5,296 nucleotides of DNA from assembly GCA_937141995.1 (NCBI GenBank), contig CAKZQX010000713.1, positions 1 through 5,296 on the forward strand, read 5' to 3'. Positions 1-5,260 of this stretch are shown piece after piece. Each line of letters starts with the position of its first letter. The first letter of the stretch is position 1. Position numbers and translations under genes: made by a program. The notes below the pieces were generated by a model that was not told where the DNA came from, ran no database searches, and saw only the letters and a list, made by a program, of their open reading frames with translations. The stretch comes from an uncultured Chloroflexaceae bacterium (lineage in GTDB: Bacteria; Chloroflexota; Chloroflexia; Chloroflexales; Chloroflexaceae).

Positions 1-865
1 CCTGCTCGGTTTCTACCTGCTCGCTGATATCGCGGGCAACTGTCGAGAGAAACTGCATTTCACCGTCCGGCCCGCGGTGACCAATAATCACCTGCGAGAC
101 CGGCATTTCCTGCCCGGCTTGATTGAGAAAGACCGTTTGCCCCCGCCAGATGCCTTTCTGCATGACGGCCGGCATGGCCTCCTGTGCAATTAGATCATTG
201 ACCCAGGCCGGGTGGGTATCGCTCATGCGGATCCGGGTGATATCTGCGCCCGGCTCCAGCGCCAGGATGCGCCGCGCTGCCTGATTGAAGTAGGTAATCT
301 GTCCCTGCATGTTGGCGATAGCAACAAAATCGGGGGTTGCTGCAATGATCGCCTCCAGCCGGGCCTGGGCTTCCGCTAGTTGTTTGCGTTCGGTAATATC
401 ATGCATAATCGAGAAGAAGAGCGGTTGACCACTCGCCTGGGGCAGCGCAATCAACAGTATCTCAGCCGGGAAGAGTTCACCGTCGGCACGTCGATGCATC
501 CATTCAAACCGGATACTCCCTTGCTCCATCACGCTGGTAACCATTTCCGCGGTTCCCTCACCGGATGGCCTACCATCCGGCTGGGTTGGTGGTAATAGAT
601 CGTCCGGTGTCAGCGTCAGAACATGCTCACGGTCACGACAGCGGAGGATTTCGACTGCGGCCTGGTTGCAGTCGAGGATGCGCAATCCATCGCTCAAGAG
701 CATGGCATCAACGGAATGTTCAAAGACATGTCGAAAGCGGGTTTCGTCGGCACATGTGGAGTGGGTCTGCCGGAATGCGGCAAGCTGCTGCTCCAATTCG
801 GTCACGCGCTGCCGTAGCGCGGCCAGTTCCTCATTGGTAGTCTGCGGAAGTGTATCATTGGTCAT
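1..865 (-). CDS. PAS-domain sensor protein, N-terminal part (runs off left edge)
   Basis: The minus-strand frame is open from an ATG at 865 to the window edge, giving 288 complete codons without a stop; the C-terminus is missing. Residues about 10-33 are heptad-like (EELAALRQRVTELEQQLAAF), a likely short coiled coil. Residues about 42-160 form a first PAS domain, from TRFRHVFEHSVDAMLLSD to the PAC-type end FFSIMHDITERKQ. Residues about 168-282 form a second PAS domain (LEAIIAATPDFVAIANMQG, YFNQAARRIL, closing with FLSTVARDISEQ). There is no signal peptide or membrane segment in the visible part, so cytoplasmic sensing of a small ligand, redox state or cofactor is inferred. PAS chains of this kind usually end in a histidine kinase, GGDEF/EAL or another output domain; which one cannot be seen. 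The start is supported by AAGGAG 9 nt upstream. The gene is transcribed divergently from the ABC operon and its upstream region contains a decayed palindromic element. Confidence 0.9.
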   Translation of the reverse strand, partial: MTNDTLPQTTNEELAALRQRVTELEQQLAAFRQTHSTCADETRFRHVFEHSVDAMLLSDGLRILDCNQAAVEILRCRDREHVLTLTPDDLLPPTQPDGRPSGEGTAEMVTSVMEQGSIRFEWMHRRADGELFPAEILLIALPQASGQPLFFSIMHDITERKQLAEAQARLEAIIAATPDFVAIANMQGQITYFNQAARRILALEPGADITRIRMSDTHPAWVNDLIAQEAMPAVMQKGIWRGQTVFLNQAGQEMPVSQVIIGHRGPDGEMQFLSTVARDISEQVETEQ

Positions 866-874
866 GGGACGGAA

Positions 875-887
875 CTCCTTACTCCTT
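875..887 (-). promoter_or_regulatory. Ribosome binding site of the PAS gene
   Basis: On the minus strand AAGGAG occurs twice in a row, as AAGGAGTAAGGAG. The nearer copy lies 9 nt from the ATG at 865. This strong Shine-Dalgarno signal fixes the start of the PAS protein. The remaining leader up to about 930 shows no other clear motif. Confidence 0.75.
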
Positions 888-930
888 ATCTCTCTGCGAG
901 TCAGGGATGCCGACATTGCCATCCGGGAGC

Positions 931-1153
931 ACACTACTCGCGCGTGTTGTTCTACTGTAAGCGATCCATGTTACCAGATTGAAGCCACTGTGCGGCAGCA
1001 TGGCTCCCACACGCCGAACCTGGTCACATGACCAGGGCAGCGCTCGATCTTTTGCGCGATTGAATGGTACGGCACCTGCCTGATGCTGTCGGAAAGCGAT
1101 CCGGGTACAATGCTGCTGAGATACGCACCACAGTTCAACGACGTACGTCCTGT
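931..1153. repeat. Palindromic intergenic element, decayed copy (copy 1)
   Basis: This stretch aligns with the better-kept copies at 1159-1377 and 5034-5229. Its left terminus (AGCACACTACTCGCGCGTG... at 928 onward) resembles AATCACACGACTTACGCGGTCG at the purM copy. It has the left core TGCGGCAGCATGG (991-1003) and the right core CTGTCGGAAAGC (1086-1097). Its right terminus TTCAACGACGTACGTCCTGT resembles the right terminus of the purM copy. The centre holds only an 8-bp hairpin, CCTGGTCA-CA-TGACCAGG (1019-1036), which is not centred between the cores (midpoint 1042), so the long apical stem has been lost or rearranged. It lies between the PAS start and copy 2 and occupies most of the spacer. 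Its boundaries come from alignment by eye and are approximate. Confidence 0.6.
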
Positions 1154-1170
1154 AAATCACAGGACGTACG
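1142..1170. repeat. Junction hairpin between element copies 1 and 2
   Basis: A perfect 12-bp inverted repeat, CGTACGTCCTGT (1142-1153) and ACAGGACGTACG (1159-1170), encloses the 5-nt loop AAATC. The left arm is the right terminus of copy 1 and the right arm is the left terminus of copy 2. The equivalent junction at 5210-5253 has different stem bases but the nearly identical loop CAATC. Confidence 0.85.
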
Positions 1171-1377
1171 CGGTGTGCATGCAAACGGGCCGTTTGCTCC
1201 CGATAACGGTACATTTCGCCTGCGGCAGCATGGTACGTTTCTAGCTTTTTCCGGAACATGTGGCACGTCGTGCCACATGTTCCGGAAAAAGGATGTCCTA
1301 TTCCGCCCTGCCGGAGGCGAATCGGGCCGTTTGTCCAGGCAAACGCCTGGTTTGATCATCCACCGCGTAACTCGTAT
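1159..1377. repeat. Palindromic intergenic element, intact copy (copy 2)
   Basis: A 219-bp imperfect inverted repeat whose parts are all symmetric about position 1268. The termini 1159-1175 and 1361-1377 match as inverted repeats at 13 of 17 positions, including nine consecutive (TACGCGGTG/CACCGCGTA). The cores GCCTGCGGCAG (1218-1228) and CTGCCGGAGGC (1308-1318) are complementary with one mismatch. Each arm carries a small hairpin: GCAAACGG-G-CCGTTTGC at 1181-1197 and CCAGGC-AAAC-GCCTGG at 1335-1350. The centre is a perfect 22-bp hairpin. AAATC flanks both ends (1154-1158 and 1378-1382), like a 5-bp target duplication or a unit-joining motif. Folded, it would be cloverleaf- or cross-shaped. 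No open reading frame inside looks like a real protein, so it is non-autonomous. Its right end supplies the -35 region, and abuts the -10, of the ABC operon promoter. Confidence 0.8.
1245..1291. repeat. Perfect 22-bp apical hairpin of copy 2
   Basis: The arms 1245-1266 and 1270-1291 are exact reverse complements, with the 3-nt loop GTC. The stem begins CTTTTTCCGG and its tip is CAC-GTC-GTG. The T-run comes before and the A-run after the stem on either strand, so it is not a Rho-independent terminator. The counterpart at 5120-5164 has a largely different stem sequence but is equally perfect. Confidence 0.95.
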
Positions 1378-1380
1378 AAA
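1352..1380 (+). promoter_or_regulatory. Sigma-70-type promoter of the ABC operon
   Basis: TTGATC (1352-1357; 4 of 6 to TTGACA) and TATAAA (1375-1380; 5 of 6 to TATAAT) are separated by exactly 17 bp. A transcript would start near 1387, about 20 nt before the GTG start of the ATPase. The -35 box begins two bases after the arm hairpin of palindromic element copy 2, and the -10 box spans the element end and the flanking AAATC. The aligned position upstream of purM also carries promoter-like hexamers with the same spacing. Confidence 0.7.
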
Positions 1381-1392
1381 TCAGAGAAAGAT

Positions 1393-1398
1393 GGAGAG
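1393..1398 (+). promoter_or_regulatory. Ribosome binding site of the ABC ATPase gene
   Basis: GGAGAG lies about 10 nt upstream of the GTG at 1408, an acceptable if slightly long spacing. No in-frame ATG lies nearby, which supports GTG as the start. Confidence 0.6.
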
Positions 1399-1407
1399 TA
1401 AGATACG

Positions 1408-2346
1408 GTGACAACCAACGCAATTTATACCGAACAACTGACCCGTGATTTTGGTACGGTGCGGGCAGTGGCAGATCTCACGCTCGCGGTACCACGCGGG
1501 ATTGTTTTTGGCTTCCTGGGCCGCAACGGTGCCGGCAAAACCATCACGATCCGGCTACTGCTGGGCCTGCTGGAGCCGACCGGCGGCCAGGCGACCGTGC
1601 TGGGGCATGACACGCGCACCCAGGCCGATCGGATCCGGGCGCAGACCGGCGCACTACTCGAGCACGACGGCCTGTACGAGCGCCTCAGTGCGCAGGATAA
1701 TCTGGAGTTCTTCGGGCGGATCTACCGACTCGCAGCGGATGCGCGGCAGGCCCGGATTCAGGAACTGTTGACCCACTTTGGCCTCTGGGAGCGCCGCACC
1801 GAGCCAGTGAAGGACTTCAGCAAAGGTATGCGCCAGAAGCTCGCCGTAGCCCGCGCGCTGCTGCACCGCCCGCCGCTGATCTTCCTGGATGAGCCGACTT
1901 CCGGGTTGGACCCGGTGGCATCCGCTTCGTTGCGCGAGGATCTGGCTACCCTGGTTGAGCACGAAGGGGTTACAGTGTTTCTCAACACGCACAACCTGGC
2001 CGAGGCAGAAAAACTTTGTAATCAGGTGGGCATTATCCGCGATGGGCACCTGCTGACGGTTGGCAGCCCCGCCGAACTACGCACCCGCTACAGCCACCCA
2101 CGCATCGAAATCGTCGGGCAAGGCTTCGACGAGCAGGTGCTGCAAACGCTTGCGCGCCATCCCGCCGTCGCCGGCGTCGAGCGCCGAAATGGACATTTGA
2201 GCCTTAACCTGCAGCCGGGAATAGATGACATTGCCCCGCTGGTTAGCCGGATCATCGGCAGCGGCGTCGCAGTGGAAGAGGTACGCAAGGGCACTGCGAG
2301 TCTGGAGGAGGCGTTCCTGCAGTTGATGGAGGAGGAACCAGCATGA
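1408..2346 (+). CDS. ABC transporter ATP-binding protein (ABC-2 / DrrA-like exporter ATPase)
   Basis: A 312-residue nucleotide-binding subunit that would power export through the permease encoded next. Visible motifs in order: Walker A GRNGAGKT (38-45); a Q-loop region GALLEHDGLYERLSAQDNL (81-99) in which Glu85 stands where glutamine is usual; a variant signature FSKGMRQ (137-143); Walker B LIFLDEP (157-163) with catalytic Glu162; D-loop SGLDP (165-169); and the switch histidine His195 in NTHNLAEAE. After residue 215 a C-terminal extension of about 95 residues, ending SLEEAFLQLMEE, matches the tail typical of the CcmA/DrrA class (DUF4162-like). There is no membrane segment; the protein should sit on the cytoplasmic face. 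The start is GTG, supported by GGAGAG upstream and by protein homology beginning at once. Its TGA overlaps the permease ATG. The substrate cannot be predicted; drug, lipid or peptide export or an Nod/Nat-type role are all possible. Confidence 0.93.
   Translation: MTTNAIYTEQLTRDFGTVRAVADLTLAVPRGIVFGFLGRNGAGKTITIRLLLGLLEPTGGQATVLGHDTRTQADRIRAQTGALLEHDGLYERLSAQDNLEFFGRIYRLAADARQARIQELLTHFGLWERRTEPVKDFSKGMRQKLAVARALLHRPPLIFLDEPTSGLDPVASASLREDLATLVEHEGVTVFLNTHNLAEAEKLCNQVGIIRDGHLLTVGSPAELRTRYSHPRIEIVGQGFDEQVLQTLARHPAVAGVERRNGHLSLNLQPGIDDIAPLVSRIIGSGVAVEEVRKGTASLEEAFLQLMEEEPA
2328..2337 (+). promoter_or_regulatory. Ribosome binding site of the permease gene, inside the ATPase gene
   Basis: A very strong GGAGGAGGAA lies 5-6 nt before the ATG at 2343, within the last codons of the ATPase (encoding the EEE run). 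With the ATGA overlap this indicates translational coupling of the two subunits. Confidence 0.8.
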
Positions 2347-3926
2347 TCAACGATACCGCCACGGTGCTCTGGAAGGAGTTGACCGAACTGACGCAGAGCA
2401 TGCGCCGGCCCGCTGCACTCATCGGGATTGCAATCTATCTCGGCTTCTTTGGCGTGGGGCCCGCGCTGATGATTGGCCCGGCCTTTGCCTCCTCGCCGCT
2501 GACGCTGGCCTTCTGGATCATCCTGCCCGCGATTGTCGGGATTGGCGTGGCGACCAATGCCTTCGCCGGAGAGCGTGAGCGGCACACGCTGGAGACGCTG
2601 CTGGCAACCCGCCTGCCCGACCGGGCGATTCTGTTTGGCAAGCTGGGCGCGGCGGTGCTCTTCAGTATGAGTTATGTCATCCTGGCAATGCTGGTGGGAC
2701 TGGTTACGCTCAACCTGGCATCGGGAGAGCCGGGACTGCTGCTTTACAGCCCAACGTTGCTGCTGGGCGGGTTCGTGAGCTGCCTGCTGGTGTCGGGCGT
2801 GCTGGCAGCAGCAGGGGTGCTGACTTCGCTGCGGGCCGCAACCGTACGCGAGGCGGCACAGAAACTCTCGCTGGTGATGCTGCTGCTGTTTGTGCCCTAT
2901 TTTTCGCTCAATTTTATTCCGCTGGAGCAGCGTGCGGTCATTATCGAGCGGATCAACCAGATTAACCTGGGGCGGCTGCTGCTGATTGCCGGAAGCATGC
3001 TGTCGATTCTGGCCGGGGTACTGATGAAGCTGACGTTGCAACGCTTTCAGCGGGCGCAGTTGCTACCGGCACAGGCATCCACCGGGAAGCCGACGGCTCC
3101 GTCACAGACCGATCAGCCGGATCAGCCGACGCAACCGGCCCACACTGCGCGGCGCAGGGAGATGCCTAACCTACCCACGCCCCTGGCAGACCTGCTGACC
3201 GTGATCTGGAAGGAGTGGCATGAAATGATGCAGCGCGATGGCGGCATGCGGTCAACCGGACGACGATCAGGACTGGTGGGTATCGTGCTGATCGGCATCA
3301 TTTTGCCGTTGCAGAGCGGCCAGGACTGGGTCACTGCAGGTGGGGCGCTCTTCGCCTGGATTATTATTCCGGCCATCCTGGTGATGCAGACGATTGCCGA
3401 CAGCTTTGCCGGGGAACGCGAACGGCACACACTGGAGACGTTGTTGGCAACCCGCCTGTCCGCGCGGGTAATCCTGATCGGCAAGCTGATTACACCGCTG
3501 CTCTGGGCGTGGGCTGTCACCCAGGGGCTTATTCTGATCAGCCTGGTGACGGTAAATCTGGCTGCCGGGCAAGGTACGCTGCTGCTCTTCCCGCCGGAAA
3601 TGCTGCCGGCCGGGATGGGGTTCGGGCTGCTGCTGGGGCTATTGATGGCAAGCATCGGAGTGCTGCTCTCGCTACGCGCGGCAACGGTGCGGCAGGCGCA
3701 GCAGGCGCTCGCGCTGGCCTATTTTGCGCTGGCAATCGGCTACGGGCTGCTGATCGGACTGACAATCGTGCTGCTGGAGTTGTTCAATGTGGGAACGGGG
3801 TGGCTCGAAACGGGCGGTCTGGTTGCGGTGGGGCTGGTGTCGGCCGGAGTGCTGGCCGTCATCGACGCGGGAATGCTGGCGCTGGCGCTGCGGCGCTTCC
3901 GCCGGGATCGGCTGCTGCTGGTGTAA
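2343..3926 (+). CDS. Fused double-length ABC-2-type permease
   Basis: A 527-residue integral membrane protein made of two homologous halves. FAGERERHTLETLLATRL occurs identically at 74-91 and 355-372, LRAATVR at 163-169 and 444-450, and VTLNLASG/VTVNLAAG at 121-128 and 402-409, all offset by exactly 281 residues. Each half starts with a cytoplasmic VLWKEL / VIWKEW segment and has about six hydrophobic stretches (half 1 near 25-47, 54-73, 99-125, 138-162, 174-194, 208-230; half 2 near 309-323, 333-353, 376-402, 420-443, 453-478, 488-514). A hydrophilic linker rich in Pro, Gln and Thr (about 243-280) joins them. ABC-2 permeases usually work as dimers of about 250-residue chains, so this is probably a covalent dimer serving the upstream ATPase. 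The RERHTLETLLAT segment after the second helix is the expected ATPase-coupling region. The gene starts within the ATPase stop (ATGA). The substrate is unknown. Confidence 0.9.
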   Translation: MINDTATVLWKELTELTQSMRRPAALIGIAIYLGFFGVGPALMIGPAFASSPLTLAFWIILPAIVGIGVATNAFAGERERHTLETLLATRLPDRAILFGKLGAAVLFSMSYVILAMLVGLVTLNLASGEPGLLLYSPTLLLGGFVSCLLVSGVLAAAGVLTSLRAATVREAAQKLSLVMLLLFVPYFSLNFIPLEQRAVIIERINQINLGRLLLIAGSMLSILAGVLMKLTLQRFQRAQLLPAQASTGKPTAPSQTDQPDQPTQPAHTARRREMPNLPTPLADLLTVIWKEWHEMMQRDGGMRSTGRRSGLVGIVLIGIILPLQSGQDWVTAGGALFAWIIIPAILVMQTIADSFAGERERHTLETLLATRLSARVILIGKLITPLLWAWAVTQGLILISLVTVNLAAGQGTLLLFPPEMLPAGMGFGLLLGLLMASIGVLLSLRAATVRQAQQALALAYFALAIGYGLLIGLTIVLLELFNVGTGWLETGGLVAVGLVSAGVLAVIDAGMLALALRRFRRDRLLLV

Positions 3927-3936
3927 ACCGGATGGC

Positions 3937-3967
3937 GCGAGGAGGCACAATCGTCTCGCCTCCTCGC
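3937..3967. terminator. Convergent intergenic hairpin, possible bidirectional terminator
   Basis: GCGAGGAGGC (3937-3946) and GCCTCCTCGC (3958-3967) form a perfect GC-rich 10-bp stem with an 11-nt loop. It fills most of the 45-bp gap between the permease stop and the purM stop, which face each other. Neither side has a T-run, so it is not a textbook Rho-independent terminator; the role is inferred from position and stem strength. Confidence 0.55.
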
Positions 3968-3971
3968 CGCA

Positions 3972-5015
3972 TCAATCCGCGATCTGCACACCCTCACCCT
4001 CGATCAAGCAGCCGACCTGCCGTGCCTCGGGCACGGCTGCCAGGGCTGCAGCAACCGCATCTGCCGGGACGATGACCAGCATGCCCAGGCCCATGTTGAA
4101 GGCGTGGAAGGCTTCCTGCTCCGGGATATTGCCCAGGCGCAGAAGCAGATCGAAGATCGGCGGCACTTCCCAGGTGCCACGGCGGATCACCGCACCCAGC
4201 CGCCTGCCGGTCTGCTCCGTCGCCGCGGCCCAGACGCGCGGCAAATTGTCCAGCACGCCACCGCCGGTAATATGGGCCAGCGCTTTGACGGGTACGGTTG
4301 CGCGCAGGCGCGTTACTTCCTCCAGGTAGGAGCGATGCACCGCCAGCAACGCCGCGCCAATGCTCGCCCCCCCAAGTTCGGCCGGGCAGGCGTCATAGGC
4401 AGAGTGCTGTTCGACCAGGCGACGAGCCAGCGAGTAGCCGTTGGTGTGCAGGCCGCCGGCAGGCAGCGCCAGGATTGCATCACCGGGAGCAAGATCGGTG
4501 CGGGGCAGCATCTGCTCTCGTGCGACCACGCCAACGATGGTTCCGGCCAGGTCAAACGCCCCCGGCGCATAGACATTGGGCATTTCCGCAGTTTCGCCGC
4601 CGAGCAGGGCACAGCCTGCTGCCCGGCATGCCTGCGCCACACCGCCCACCACCGCCGTGACCATCGCCGGATCGAGTTGCGCTGCGGCGATATAGTCCAG
4701 AAAGAAGAGCGGCTGCGCGCCCTGCACCAGGATATCGTTCACACAGTGGTTCACCAGGTCTTGCCCGACCGTGTCATAGCGCTGCATTGCCGCCGCCACC
4801 AGTGTTTTGGTGCCGACCCCATCGGTGCTGGCGACCAGGATGGGCGACTCAACTCCCGCCAGCGCCAGGCCGGCATCGAAGCAACCACCAAACGCGCCCA
4901 TGCCTGCCAGCACCGCCGGGCCATGCGTGGCACGCACGGCGGCGGCCATCAGCTCTTTTGCGCGGGTTGCTGCGGCAATATCTACCCCCGCCGCCCGGTA
5001 CGTTGATTCTTCCAT
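3972..5015 (-). CDS. purM: Phosphoribosylformylglycinamidine cyclo-ligase (AIR synthetase)
   Basis: PurM closes the imidazole ring in purine biosynthesis: formylglycinamidine ribonucleotide plus ATP gives aminoimidazole ribonucleotide (AIR), ADP and phosphate, in the cytoplasm. The 347-residue length fits the family (about 345). Family motifs are all present and in order: YRAAGVDI (6-13), STDGVGTK (63-70, nucleotide and substrate loop), CVNDILVQGAQPLFFLDY (91-108), GGETAEMPNVY (139-149), GGLHTNGYSLAR (187-198), AHITGGGVLDNLPRV (247-261) and FNMGLGM (306-312). The PurM N-terminal ATP-binding half and the AIRS C-terminal half are both complete, so the enzyme should be active. The ATG at 5015 gives the expected N-terminus; the ribosome site is weak (AGAAG just upstream). 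No other purine gene is in the window. Upstream lies a tandem pair of palindromic elements carrying promoter-like hexamers. The gene converges on the ABC operon. Confidence 0.97.
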   Translation of the reverse strand: MEESTYRAAGVDIAAATRAKELMAAAVRATHGPAVLAGMGAFGGCFDAGLALAGVESPILVASTDGVGTKTLVAAAMQRYDTVGQDLVNHCVNDILVQGAQPLFFLDYIAAAQLDPAMVTAVVGGVAQACRAAGCALLGGETAEMPNVYAPGAFDLAGTIVGVVAREQMLPRTDLAPGDAILALPAGGLHTNGYSLARRLVEQHSAYDACPAELGGASIGAALLAVHRSYLEEVTRLRATVPVKALAHITGGGVLDNLPRVWAAATEQTGRRLGAVIRRGTWEVPPIFDLLLRLGNIPEQEAFHAFNMGLGMLVIVPADAVAAALAAVPEARQVGCLIEGEGVQIAD

Positions 5016-5030
5016 ATGTTTCTTCTGCCA

Positions 5031-5059
5031 ATCACACGACTTACGCGGTCGTTCATCAA
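5031..5059 (-). promoter_or_regulatory. Candidate proximal promoter of purM
   Basis: On the minus strand TTGATG (complement of 5054-5059; 4 of 6) and TGTGAT (complement of 5031-5036; 4 of 6) are 17 bp apart. They align base for base with the TTGATC/TATAAA promoter of the ABC operon inside the homologous element end (shared GGTTTGAT and ACCGCGTAA). Transcription would begin near 5024, leaving a leader of only about 9 nt. The hexamers are mediocre alone; the alignment is the main support. Confidence 0.45.
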
Positions 5060-5229
5060 ACCGGGCATTTCACCCGGTGAACGGTAGAATCGCCTGCGGC
5101 AGCGTGGTAATCCTTTTCTTCTTTTTTCAAAAAAATTCACGTTGTGAATTTTTTTGAAAAAAGATCGGGTTTCTTCCACCCTGTCGGAGGCTGAAATACC
5201 TTTCAGGTCAACGACCACGCAACGCGTGT
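5034..5229. repeat. Palindromic intergenic element, intact copy (copy 3)
   Basis: A 196-bp imperfect inverted repeat. The termini 5034-5053 and 5210-5229 match as inverted repeats at 16 of 20 positions (ACACG..TT.CG.GGTCGTT). The cores are GCCTGCGGCAG (5092-5102) and CTGTCGGAGGC (5181-5191), placed symmetrically around the apical hairpin. Arm hairpins are ACCGGG-CATTTCA-CCCGGT (5060-5078) and CTGAAA-TACC-TTTCAG (5191-5206). The left arm is about 20 bp longer than the right. CAATC lies on both sides. The right side of copy 2, read on plus, aligns with the left side of this copy read on minus, so both turn the equivalent end towards the downstream gene. No coding content is credible. Confidence 0.8.
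5120..5164. repeat. Perfect 21-bp apical hairpin of copy 3
   Basis: The arms 5120-5140 and 5144-5164 are exact reverse complements, with the 3-nt loop GTT and tip CAC-GTT-GTG. The stem is A/T-rich (a T6 run, then C, then A7), unlike the mixed stem of copy 2 at 1245-1291, yet length, tip and loop type are the same. Its A/T richness would make the DNA easy to melt or extrude as a cruciform. Confidence 0.95.
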
Positions 5230-5254
5230 CAATCACACGCGTTACGCGGTCGTT
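5210..5254. repeat. Junction hairpin between element copies 3 and 4
   Basis: The end of copy 3 and the start of copy 4 form an interrupted stem: AACGACC with GGTCGTT outside, a CG pair step between two single mismatches, then AACGCGTGT (5221-5229) with ACACGCGTT (5235-5243) inside, closing on the loop CAATC (5230-5234). It corresponds in position and loop to the hairpin at 1142-1170 but has different paired bases. Confidence 0.85.
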
Positions 5255-5260
5255 CATCAA
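5232..5260 (-). promoter_or_regulatory. Candidate distal promoter of purM, in copy 4
   Basis: This is the same TTGATG / 17 bp / TGTGAT pair as the proximal candidate, repeated 201 bp upstream (complements of 5255-5260 and 5232-5237). A transcript from here would start near 5225 and carry the whole of element copy 3 as a structured 5' leader of about 210 nt. Evidence is repetition only; activity is unknown. Confidence 0.3.

Noticed and set aside
928..956. Promoter for the PAS gene at the element end, aligned to the purM promoter
   Set aside because: The aligned -10 (TGTGCT) is poor and the hexamer 17 bp upstream (AGTAGA) does not resemble a -35, so I do not annotate it.
1245..1291. Apical hairpins (also 5120-5164) as Rho-independent terminators
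   Set aside because: On both strands the T-run precedes the stem and the A-run follows it, the reverse of terminator order, and both elements sit in front of genes and not behind them.
1159..1377. tRNA or other cloverleaf RNA gene
   Set aside because: The fold is cloverleaf-like only in outline; it is far too long, and there is no T-loop motif, anticodon arm or CCA end.
1064..1411. Plus-strand 115-codon open frame and minus-strand frames in the 866-1407 spacer
   Set aside because: They run through the palindromic elements, their translations are biased only by the inverted repeats, and none has a ribosome site or a recognisable domain.
2088..3041. Long minus-strand open frame (317 codons) opposite the ATPase end and permease
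   Set aside because: The Gln/His/Arg-rich translation is the typical shadow of a Leu/Ala-rich membrane protein on the other strand; the plus-strand genes have full domain motifs.
4104..5006. Plus-strand 300-codon open frame opposite purM
   Set aside because: Shadow of purM, which has every family motif on the minus strand.
5029..5115. Purine riboswitch in front of purM
   Set aside because: A TTCTACC-like string occurs on the minus strand, but the three-helix junction and conserved flanks of the purine aptamer are not there, and the same element occurs ahead of an ABC operon and in tandem.
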